Below, in pieces: positions 1 to 6,040 of a DNA stretch of 11,826 nt. A program made the translations under genes and the position numbers. The notes beneath the pieces are model-generated. The model had not been told where the DNA came from, made no database searches, and was given only the letters and a program-made list of their open reading frames with translations. Source of the stretch: an uncultured Gemmataceae bacterium (GTDB taxonomy: Bacteria > Planctomycetota > Planctomycetia > Gemmatales > Gemmataceae); contig CAKZUU010000253.1 in the NCBI GenBank assembly GCA_937922175.1, positions 1-11,826 of the forward strand. The letters are read 5' to 3'. How positions within the stretch are numbered: position 1 is the first letter of the stretch; every line of letters starts with the position of its first letter.

Positions 1-1
1 A

Positions 2-679
2 ACGACGGTCGATTTTCGCAAGCGGTTGAGCGGGCCTCTGACCTTTGAGGAGGAGCGCCGGTCCGGCTTTTCCAACAGTGATACGGCGGGCTTTCTGAGT
101 GAATGTCGAGGCAATTCGCAAGGATTCCAACTTGTTCGCCATCGGATCTCGCCCGATGGGAAAGGGGTCACGGTCCGCGGCACGCTGGGCGGTGACGGCC
201 AGACACGTCCCTTTTCGCTCCGAATCATCGACGAGGGTGGAACCCCGCGAATCGCTTGGTTCTTCTCCGCAGCGATCCCCGATCCGGGAAACCTGCCGGA
301 TTCGGACGATGCCGAATCAGCATGGGCAGCGGAAACGTTCGTCGATTTTCTCATGCTGCTGTTTGGCTCGAACGCCGACCATCTGCTGACCATGTCGTTG
401 ATGACGGAGGAATTCAAGGCGCGTTTGCCTTCGCCATCCGTTGCCGATGCCGGACTGAACTACGCCAAGCGCGACGTGAGAAATTGGTTGAACAGTTGGC
501 GGCAGCGGTACGAGCGCTTCCGACTGGACAGTGTTCGGGCCACGCCCACCCAGGCATCGGGCCGTGGCCAACTGATTGGAGCCGAGTCAGCCAACTTCGA
601 TGCAACACTCACCCGAGAATCGGGTGAATGGAAAATCAGTAATTTCATAATCGTTAGCCCCGACTCGGAACCGCGCTGA
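2..679 (+). CDS. Unrecognised protein, 3' part (start lies before the window)
   Basis: The frame is open from base 2 to a TGA at 677-679, giving 225 visible residues. A TTG at 26 could start translation, but the frame continues upstream without a stop and no Shine-Dalgarno sequence precedes 26, so the gene most likely begins outside the window. I do not recognise a family. The first visible 85 residues or so are rich in beta-type, Gly-containing sequence. A helical part follows (around AAETFVDFLMLLFG), then charged helices around NWLNSWRQRYERF. The end is a short beta-rich tail (FDATLTRESGEWKISNFIIV). This helix-then-strand ending, with a closing 'GEWKISNF' strand, resembles NTF2-like/SnoaL-like folds, but that is an inference from pattern only. 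No membrane segment or signal peptide is visible, though the N-terminus is missing. It lies 53 bases before sucD on the same strand. Confidence 0.7.
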   Translation, partial: TTVDFRKRLSGPLTFEEERRSGFSNSDTAGFLSECRGNSQGFQLVRHRISPDGKGVTVRGTLGGDGQTRPFSLRIIDEGGTPRIAWFFSAAIPDPGNLPDSDDAESAWAAETFVDFLMLLFGSNADHLLTMSLMTEEFKARLPSPSVADAGLNYAKRDVRNWLNSWRQRYERFRLDSVRATPTQASGRGQLIGAESANFDATLTRESGEWKISNFIIVSPDSEPR

Positions 680-727
680 ACGAAACAAAGGGCGATTTTT
701 TCGTGTCGTGAAATTCAAGACGAAAGG
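680..727 (+). promoter_or_regulatory. Leader before sucD with two mutually exclusive 6-bp hairpins and the sucD ribosome site
   Basis: ACGAAA occurs at 680-685 and again at 720-725. TTTCGT at 699-704 can pair with either copy, with loops of 13 and 15 bases. The second pairing would cover part of the AAAGG ribosome site (723-727), which sits 5 bases before the sucD ATG. The stems are short and AT-rich, so a regulatory role is speculative. Confidence 0.25.
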
Positions 728-732
728 TTTTT

Positions 733-1638
733 ATGAGCATTTTGGTGAATCAGGAAACGCGGGTCATCTGCCAAGGAATCACCGGTTCGGCAGGGAGTTT
801 TCACACCGATCAGTGCCTGCTCTACGGTTCCCAGTTTGTCGGCGGGGTAACGCCTCGAAAAGGCGGGACAATTTGGAAGGGCAAAGAATCGGGCCGTGAC
901 TTACCCGTCTTCAACACCGTCTTCGAGGCGGTCAAGGCGACGGGGGCCAATGCTTCGATGGTATTCGTCCCGCCGGCAGGAGCCGCCGACGCGATCATGG
1001 AAGCAGCCGACGCCGGTATTCGTTTGATCGTCTGTATCACCGAAGGGATCCCGGTATTGGACATGGCAAGGGTCAAGCGCTTCCTTCGCGACAAACCCGA
1101 GGCGCGACTCATCGGCCCCAACTGTCCTGGAATTATCACTCCGGGCGAATGCAAAATCGGGATCATGCCCGGTTACATCCACAAACCGGGCCAGGTGGGT
1201 GTCATCTCTCGCAGCGGAACCTTGACTTACGAAGCAGTCTGGCAACTGACAAACCTCGGCTTGGGTCAATCGACTTGTATCGGGATCGGCGGTGACCCCA
1301 TCATTGGCACCACGCAGATCGACTTGCTGCGGATGTTTCAAGACGATCCCCGCACCGAGGCGATCTTGATGATTGGCGAGATCGGAGGAACAGCCGAGGA
1401 GCAGGCAGCTGAGTTCATTAAGCAGCACGTCACCAAACCCGTAGCCGCCTTCATCGCCGGGCAAACCGCCCCACCGGGTCGACGCATGGGGCACGCGGGG
1501 GCCATCATCAGCGGGGGAAGCGGAGCCGCCGCCGACAAAATCGCTGCTCTGAAGGCCGCCCACATCGAAGTCGCGGAGACTCCCGCCGATCTAGGCTTGG
1601 CTGTACAACGAGCCTTGGCTCGACCCCGGGCGCATTAG
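733..1638 (+). CDS. sucD: Succinyl-CoA synthetase (ADP/GDP-forming) subunit alpha
   Basis: This cytoplasmic TCA-cycle enzyme subunit works with SucC to interconvert succinyl-CoA and succinate with formation of ATP or GTP. The product is 301 residues, normal for SucD (about 290). The N-terminal CoA-binding domain shows GITGSAGSFHTDQCLLYG (residues 15-32). GPNCPGI lies at 128-134, SRSGTLTYE at 159-167 and GIGGDP at 184-189. The phosphorylated active-site histidine is His254 in GRRMGHAGAI, followed by the glycine-rich GGSG. The ATG at 733 is preceded by AAAGG with a 5-base spacer, and the N-terminus aligns with the family start. The beta subunit gene sucC, which commonly sits directly upstream of sucD, is not there: the preceding gene is unrelated. 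A candidate terminator follows at 1677-1715. Confidence 0.97.
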   Translation: MSILVNQETRVICQGITGSAGSFHTDQCLLYGSQFVGGVTPRKGGTIWKGKESGRDLPVFNTVFEAVKATGANASMVFVPPAGAADAIMEAADAGIRLIVCITEGIPVLDMARVKRFLRDKPEARLIGPNCPGIITPGECKIGIMPGYIHKPGQVGVISRSGTLTYEAVWQLTNLGLGQSTCIGIGGDPIIGTTQIDLLRMFQDDPRTEAILMIGEIGGTAEEQAAEFIKQHVTKPVAAFIAGQTAPPGRRMGHAGAIISGGSGAAADKIAALKAAHIEVAETPADLGLAVQRALARPRAH

Positions 1639-1676
1639 GTTCATCGCTTTTTCAGCCGAGAATTCAGCATCCGCCA

Positions 1677-1715
1677 CGGTCCGCACCAAGGATCGAAGGA
1701 CCGCCGCTCTTTTTT
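1677..1715 (+). terminator. Candidate Rho-independent terminator after sucD
   Basis: CGGTCC (1677-1682) and GGACCG (1698-1703) can form a 6-bp GC-rich stem with a 15-base loop. A run of six T follows at 1710-1715. The loop is long and the T run starts 6 bases after the stem, so it is not a canonical terminator, but it lies where sucD transcription should end. Confidence 0.35.
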
Positions 1716-1790
1716 CGCTAATTTCGTGAGAATTGTCGGTTTCGCTTGCGGCAGCCCTTGAAATGCGTCAAACTAACAAGGAGACTCGCC

Positions 1791-1838
1791 GTGGAGCGGT
1801 CTGATCATCGTCAAGCTCAAGGCCCCCGCTTCGGCTGA
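1791..1838 (+). CDS. Possible 15-codon leader peptide
   Basis: A GTG at 1791 is preceded by AAGGAGA (1778-1784) with a 6-base spacer, one of the best ribosome sites in the window. The frame ends at TGA 1836-1838 after 15 codons (product VERSDHRQAQGPRFG). It lies in the leader of the DUF1559 gene, 180 bases before that start. There is no run of one amino acid as in classic attenuator peptides. It could be a chance match, a leader peptide, or the ruined start of a lost gene. Confidence 0.2.
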   Translation: MERSDHRQAQGPRFG

Positions 1839-2005
1839 GAACCGGTGACGTCGTATCTCTCCGACAAGGCGCGGTGAATGTCTCTTGAATCCTTGATGAA
1901 GCAACTTGAAGTTGTGCTGGCACCGGAGAGAACATTATCGAGCGGCACGGCTTCGAGACGAAACTTGAGGCAGTCGTCATTCTCGGTCCCGTGTTTTTTC
2001 ATCTC

Positions 2006-2012
2006 GAGGAGG
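2006..2012 (+). promoter_or_regulatory. Ribosome binding site that fixes the DUF1559 start at GTG 2019
   Basis: GAGGAGG lies 6 bases before the GTG at 2019. The site decides between this GTG and the in-frame ATG at 1878, which has no such site and would add 47 residues before the prepilin-like leader. Confidence 0.8.
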
Positions 2013-2018
2013 TTTATC

Positions 2019-3062
2019 GTGAAACGGCAGCGTTCCCGATGGGCGTTCACGCTCATCGAACTACTGGTCGTCATCGCCATTATTTCAGTGCTGATCGGGT
2101 TACTTCTGCCGGCGGTACAGAAGGTACGCGATGCGGCAGCCCGAATTAAATGCTCCAACAACCTGAAACAACTGGGTCTGGCCGCGCACAACTATGAGTC
2201 GGCGTACAAAACATTGCCGCCCAGTTTGATTGTCGAGTTGGGGATGCCTCCCGGCGGCGCTGGGCAGCCCGGTTTCCCTTACCCTGGCATTGTCCATTCC
2301 TGGGTGCCCAATCTTCTCCCGTACATTGAACAAGAGAACCTCTACCGTTTGTACAATTTCCGCTACCCATGGTTTTCGAGTCCAGCTTTGGTCCCCGGAA
2401 CTCCCGACAACCAAGCCGTTCTCCGTTCCCCGATTCCGACCTTGTTGTGCCCGGCTGCTCCGGGCAGCGAACGGACCGTGTCCGGCGTTTTCCGCTTCGG
2501 GACAAATTTTCCTTACAGCAATCTGGCGGTGACCGATTATGCCACTTGCAGCGCGATCAATCCCGGTTCGATCACGTTTTTCGGTTACCCGGCGACCACG
2601 ACTCAGATCATGCTGTTGAGCGCCATGCGACCGGAGGCGTCAGGTGCGGGTTTAGTGCTGATTGGCTTTCCCCCGATGAAGCCGAACCCCGTGACCCAGA
2701 TCCGCGACGGTTCGTCCAACACCATTCTGATTTGCGAAGACGCAGGCCGACCGGAACGTTGGGTCGGAGGCCGGTATATCGCGAATGATTTGAACGATGG
2801 CGGCTGGGGACATCACGAAAACGATTACGGTCTCGATGGTGCCGTCAGCAAGACCGACCCTTCCTCCCCCGGCAATTGCGTCATCAATTGTCACAACAAC
2901 AACGAAACCTACAGTTTCCATTCGGGTGGAGCCAATCATGTGTTCGCGGATGGATCGGTGCGTTTTATCCGGGAGACGATTTCGCCCCGAACCTATGCGG
3001 CATTGATCACGGCCCGGGGTGGCTCGCTGACTCCCGAAGAAGTTTCTCCCTCCACTGAATGA
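2019..3062 (+). CDS. DUF1559 family protein with pseudopilin-type N-terminus and H-x9-DG motif
   Basis: The product is 347 residues from the GTG at 2019. The short basic leader (KRQRSRW) is followed by FTLIELLVVIAIISVLIGLL, a type IV prepilin-like methylation and membrane segment. Cleavage would fall before Phe10, with the conserved Glu at position 5 of the mature protein. The residue before the cut is Ala rather than the usual Gly. Family hallmarks follow: LLPAVQKVRDAAARIKCSNN (residues 29-48), NNLKQLGLAAHNYES (47-61), IRDGSSNTILICEDAGRP (228-245) and FHSGGANHVFADGSVRFI (300-317), the last containing His301-x9-Asp311-Gly. Such proteins occur in very many copies in planctomycetes. They are thought to be surface or periplasm-facing pseudopilins, but their function is unknown. 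The stop overlaps an ATG (ATGA, 3059-3062), and the lipoprotein gene follows immediately, so the two are almost certainly co-transcribed. Confidence 0.93.
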   Translation: MKRQRSRWAFTLIELLVVIAIISVLIGLLLPAVQKVRDAAARIKCSNNLKQLGLAAHNYESAYKTLPPSLIVELGMPPGGAGQPGFPYPGIVHSWVPNLLPYIEQENLYRLYNFRYPWFSSPALVPGTPDNQAVLRSPIPTLLCPAAPGSERTVSGVFRFGTNFPYSNLAVTDYATCSAINPGSITFFGYPATTTQIMLLSAMRPEASGAGLVLIGFPPMKPNPVTQIRDGSSNTILICEDAGRPERWVGGRYIANDLNDGGWGHHENDYGLDGAVSKTDPSSPGNCVINCHNNNETYSFHSGGANHVFADGSVRFIRETISPRTYAALITARGGSLTPEEVSPSTE

Positions 3063-3065
3063 GGA
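3061..3065 (+). promoter_or_regulatory. Ribosome site favouring the lipoprotein start at 3074
   Basis: GAGGA lies 8 bases before the ATG at 3074. The alternative ATG at 3059, overlapping the previous stop, has no such site, although coupled re-initiation there is possible and would add 5 residues. Confidence 0.55.
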
Positions 3066-3073
3066 CTCTGCTG

Positions 3074-3526
3074 ATGCGTCGACGCTCGACTTTCGTGGGT
3101 GCCGTCCTGCTGTTGGCGGGGATCGGCCTCGTAGGATGCGGAGACGGTCGTCCCAAAGCAGTCCCAGCGGGCGGAACGGTCCGCTACAAAGGCAAGGAAA
3201 TTCCCGTCGGTGCCCTGGTCGTCTTCCACCCCACGGACGCAGCCCGGGAGAAGCAGATCGGTGGAAAACCTTTCGGTAAGGTGAAGGAGGACGGCACCTT
3301 CAAGTTGACCACGTATGCTTCTGAGGACGGGGCTCCGGAAGGAGAATACGGAGTAACCGTCGAATGGCGCGCTTCGACGGAGGAAGGAAAGTTCCAATTG
3401 TCCAGCGAAGGCAGTGCCGCGCCTCCGAACAAGCTTCAGGGGCGGTTCAGCGATCCCAACAAGCCGTTCACCAAGGTCACCGTCAAGGCCGGCGGTGACA
3501 ACAATTTCGCCTTTGAGGTCGAATAG
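3074..3526 (+). CDS. Small lipoprotein with carboxypeptidase-regulatory/transthyretin-like fold
   Basis: The product is 150 residues from the ATG at 3074. A basic start (MRRRS) and a hydrophobic stretch lead to the lipobox LVGC, so signal peptidase II should cut before Cys22 and the protein should be lipid-anchored. The mature part begins with GTVRYKGKEIPVGALVVFHP, then GKVKEDGTFKLTTY and a Gly-rich turn into EYGVTVEW. This is the pattern of the small beta-sandwich proteins annotated in planctomycetes as carboxypeptidase regulatory-like or transthyretin-like. The end (FTKVTVKAGGDNNFAFEVE) is another pair of strands. Proteins of this type very often follow DUF1559 genes, as here with an 11-base gap. 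They may act together at the cell surface, but the role is not known. No catalytic residues are evident. Confidence 0.88.
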   Translation: MRRRSTFVGAVLLLAGIGLVGCGDGRPKAVPAGGTVRYKGKEIPVGALVVFHPTDAAREKQIGGKPFGKVKEDGTFKLTTYASEDGAPEGEYGVTVEWRASTEEGKFQLSSEGSAAPPNKLQGRFSDPNKPFTKVTVKAGGDNNFAFEVE

Positions 3527-3670
3527 ATCCATCTCCCCATCGCTCGCTGCTGCTCTGTGCCGCTCGATCCAGTCCAGGGCAGCAGCGACTTTGTTTCGGC
3601 ACACGTCGCAGCCTGTAAGATGATCGTCGATGGCATCGCCCCAACGGTCGAGGGAACGGGAATCAAGCGC
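3527..3670. other. 144-base gap before tyrS with weak promoter-like hexamers
   Basis: TTGTTT (3591-3596) and TAAGAT (3616-3621) are separated by 19 bases and could be a weak promoter for tyrS, but the spacing is long. The reverse strand reads as protein-like sequence with an H-x3-C-x2-C motif (see findings). No terminator hairpin is obvious after the lipoprotein gene, so read-through into tyrS is possible. Confidence 0.3.
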
Positions 3671-4948
3671 ATGGGATCGGTCTTGGACACTCTCCGTGAG
3701 CGCGGCTTTGTCGCTCAGATCTCCGACGAGAAACTTGGCGATCTGCTCGCAAAACAGACCGTGACGGTCTACGCGGGCTTTGATCCGACCGCGGATAGTC
3801 TGCACTTGGGACACGTCGTGCCGATCATGGCGTTGGCTCACTTCCAACGAGCCGGCCACCGCGTCTTACTCGTGGTCGGAGGAGCGACCGGAATGATCGG
3901 CGACCCGAGTGGTCGCTCCGAGGAGCGTCAACTGTTGTCGATCGATCAGGTCGCGGCCAACGCTCGGGCCATCGGCGCCCAAATGAATCGCTATTTCGAT
4001 CCTGCCGCCCCTCATCCGCCGCTTTTGCTCAACAACTACGACTGGATCGGCAAGATGAGCTTCATCGACTGGCTGCGGGACGTCGGCAAAAACTTCACCC
4101 TCGGCTATATGCTGGCCAAAGAATCCGTCAGCCGGCGCTTGCAAAGCGAACAGGGCATCAGCTACACCGAATTCAGTTACATGACTCTGCAAGCGTTCGA
4201 CTTCCTGCACTTGTTTGACCATCACGGTTGTCTGCTGCAGGTGGGCGGCAGCGATCAATGGGGCAACATCACGGCGGGAATCGATCTGATTCGACGGCAA
4301 CGACAAGCTCAGGCCTATGGCATGACCTTCCATCTCATCACCACCTCCTCGGGCGAAAAATTCGGGAAGTCCGCGGGAAACGCCATCTGGCTCGATCCCC
4401 GGCGAACCTCGCCCTGGGACTTCTACCAATACCTGGTGCGACAGGACGACAATGACGTGATTCGCTTCCTCAAGCTCTACACCTTCTTGCCCATGGAGCG
4501 AATCGCGGAATTGGAGAAGGTCACCCAAACGTTCCCCGAAAAACGCGAAGCCCAAAAGGCTCTGGCTTTGGAGGTGACCCGCCTGGTCCACGGCGACGCG
4601 GTTGCCCACGAGATGGCACACGCCGCCTCCGTCGTTTATCACTCCGAAATTCGCGGCATCTCCGACGACGTTTTGGCGTCTGTCTTCGCCAGCGTTCCCT
4701 CCACGCAAATTCCACGAAGCGAATTGGAATCAGGGTTGCCCCTGGCCGACGTGCTGGTGCGAACAGGACTGGCCAAATCAAAAAACGAAGCACGCCGCGC
4801 GCTGGATGCCGAATCCATCTACATCAACAACGTGAAAGTCGAAAAAACTCAAACCGACTTTCGACTTCGGCCCGAGCATCTCGCCTCGCCTTCGTTTATC
4901 ATTCTGCGCTCTGGCAAGAAAAACTATCACCTGCTTCGGGTTCAATGA
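3671..4948 (+). CDS. tyrS: Tyrosine-tRNA ligase
   Basis: This cytoplasmic class I aminoacyl-tRNA synthetase charges tRNA-Tyr with tyrosine. The 425-residue product matches the bacterial TyrS length (424 in E. coli) and aligns from its start (LRERGFVAQISDE). The HIGH-type signature is HLGH (residues 45-48) in GFDPTADSLHLGH. The tyrosine pocket includes YTEFSYMTLQAFDF (165-178) and GGSDQWGNI (192-200). The KMSKS-type loop is KFGKS (230-234). A C-terminal S4 RNA-binding domain (about 356-425) begins LPLADVLVRTGLAKSKNEAR. The chosen ATG has only a weak upstream GGGA. In-frame GTG 3557 and ATG 3620 would add 38 or 17 residues not found in the family. The stop overlaps an ATG (4945), and the nuclease gene follows closely. 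Confidence 0.96.
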   Translation: MGSVLDTLRERGFVAQISDEKLGDLLAKQTVTVYAGFDPTADSLHLGHVVPIMALAHFQRAGHRVLLVVGGATGMIGDPSGRSEERQLLSIDQVAANARAIGAQMNRYFDPAAPHPPLLLNNYDWIGKMSFIDWLRDVGKNFTLGYMLAKESVSRRLQSEQGISYTEFSYMTLQAFDFLHLFDHHGCLLQVGGSDQWGNITAGIDLIRRQRQAQAYGMTFHLITTSSGEKFGKSAGNAIWLDPRRTSPWDFYQYLVRQDDNDVIRFLKLYTFLPMERIAELEKVTQTFPEKREAQKALALEVTRLVHGDAVAHEMAHAASVVYHSEIRGISDDVLASVFASVPSTQIPRSELESGLPLADVLVRTGLAKSKNEARRALDAESIYINNVKVEKTQTDFRLRPEHLASPSFIILRSGKKNYHLLRVQ

Positions 4949-4980
4949 ACCTTTGGAGCCCCCGCTCTTTCCTACCCCGA

Positions 4981-4988
4981 GAGAGAGG
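4981..4988 (+). promoter_or_regulatory. Ribosome site supporting the nuclease start at 4993
   Basis: GAGAGAGG lies 4 bases before the ATG at 4993, a slightly short spacer. The in-frame ATG at 4945 has no comparable site and would place 16 extra residues ahead of the signal peptide. Confidence 0.5.
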
Positions 4989-4992
4989 CCCC

Positions 4993-6039
4993 ATGCCGCG
5001 ATGCGCCTTCGGACTTTGCTTGATCGTGACGGCATTGGCCGCCACGAAGAGTGTCGCTTGGAACGACAGTGGGCACCTCGCCATCGCGAGGCTGGCTTGG
5101 TACCGCTTGTCGGACCGAGAACGAGCGTTCTTCAGCAAATTGTTGAAACATCACCCGCATTACTCGGCCTTCCTGATCGATGGTTTGCCAGCCGGTGTCA
5201 CGGAAATCGAATGGGCATTTTGCCGAGCGGCCCTTTGGCCCGATTGGCTGCGTGATCCCCGAGTTCATTCGCTTTCGGCTGAGGAATCGCAAAAAATCCG
5301 CGACGAATATCATCGCTCCGTCTGGCACTACGTCAACTTGCCGATCATCCATTCCGATCCGAATCAACGTCTGAATCCCGCAGAGATCGAACAGCGAGTG
5401 CTGATGCCGCCGGTCGATAGCCGGGGCCAGCCGCGGCATATCGTCGCTGCTTTGCACTACAACCTGAAGCGTCTGAAAGCCCCTGATCTGCCCGAGTCCG
5501 AACGGGCCGTCGCATTATGCTGGGTTTTGCATCTGGTTGGCGATGTGCATCAACCTTTGCATTCGGTCGCACTGATCTCCTCCGAGTTGAACTTCGAGCC
5601 GCCCAGCGGTGATCAGGGAGCGAATCGAATCGCGATTCAGGTTTCTCGAGGTGATCGACGCGTTCAAAGACTGCATGGTTATTGGGACTCCCTTCCGATT
5701 CCGGGCCGGATCGATTTCCAGACCTTAGATTCGATCGTCGTCCGTTGGCTTGATGAGGCGAACAGGCACGCCGACCAGAACTCTTGGAAGTTGGGAGAGT
5801 TCCTGTCCTGGGCTGAAGAGGGGCGGCACTTGGCTCGGACGGTGGTGTATCAACATGGGGGCCAATGGTTGGACTTCAAGCCGCTGCCGACTGGGCCGGT
5901 TGATCTCGACGAGATCTCCGCGCCAACACTTCCTTCCCAATACCGCCAACAGTCCAAGAAAGTAGCCCGGGAGCGGCAAATCCTCGCAGGTGTCCGCCTC
6001 GCTGGTCAACTGAAAGAGGTAGCTCCGACACGACCTTGA
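4993..6039 (+). CDS. Exported S1/P1-type zinc-dependent nuclease
   Basis: This family degrades single-stranded DNA and RNA to 5'-nucleotides using three zinc ions. The 348-residue product starts with a signal peptide (MPRCAFGLCLIVTALAATKS). Cleavage before Trp23 would make Trp the mature N-terminus, as the family requires because Trp1 binds zinc through its amino group. Every expected ligand is visible: Trp23 and His28 (WNDSGH), Asp84 (ALWPDW), His112 (WHYVN), His180, Asp184 and His190 (HLVGDVHQPLH), and His228 and Asp232 (LHGYWD). SGDQGAN (205-211) matches the conserved GGDxGGN region. The protein should therefore be active and periplasmic or secreted, perhaps scavenging nucleic acid for phosphate and nucleosides. 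It follows tyrS with a 44-base gap and probably shares its transcript. Its stop lies one base from that of the opposing enolase-family gene. Confidence 0.93.
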   Translation: MPRCAFGLCLIVTALAATKSVAWNDSGHLAIARLAWYRLSDRERAFFSKLLKHHPHYSAFLIDGLPAGVTEIEWAFCRAALWPDWLRDPRVHSLSAEESQKIRDEYHRSVWHYVNLPIIHSDPNQRLNPAEIEQRVLMPPVDSRGQPRHIVAALHYNLKRLKAPDLPESERAVALCWVLHLVGDVHQPLHSVALISSELNFEPPSGDQGANRIAIQVSRGDRRVQRLHGYWDSLPIPGRIDFQTLDSIVVRWLDEANRHADQNSWKLGEFLSWAEEGRHLARTVVYQHGGQWLDFKPLPTGPVDLDEISAPTLPSQYRQQSKKVARERQILAGVRLAGQLKEVAPTRP

Positions 6040-6040
6040 C

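Larger units (their letters stand above)
1639..2018. other. 380-base gap between sucD and the DUF1559 gene
   Basis: No clear gene lies here. It holds a candidate terminator (1677-1715), a strong ribosome site with a 15-codon mini-ORF (1778-1838), and short stretches in three different + frames that read like protein (about 1777-1845, 1878-1922 and 1910-2012). These stretches might be a decayed gene or chance. The frame of the DUF1559 gene is open from an ATG at 1878, but that extension looks nothing like a prepilin leader and is better treated as untranslated leader. No convincing promoter hexamer pair was found by eye. Confidence 0.6.

Noticed and set aside
26..28. TTG as the start of the first gene
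   Set aside because: The frame is open back to the window edge and no ribosome site precedes this TTG, so the gene is better treated as 5'-incomplete.
901..1563. 220-residue - strand open frame opposite sucD
   Set aside because: It is a shadow of the GC-rich codon pattern of sucD, with no recognisable motifs.
1878..2018. 47-residue N-terminal extension of the DUF1559 protein from ATG 1878
   Set aside because: A strong ribosome site and the family's short basic leader point to GTG 2019. The extension would bury the prepilin signal.
3557..3670. 38-residue N-terminal extension of TyrS from GTG 3557
   Set aside because: It has no counterpart in the family, while ATG 3671 gives the normal length and N-terminus.
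3866..4708. 280-residue - strand open frame opposite tyrS
   Set aside because: It is antisense to conserved catalytic motifs of tyrS and has no family features of its own.
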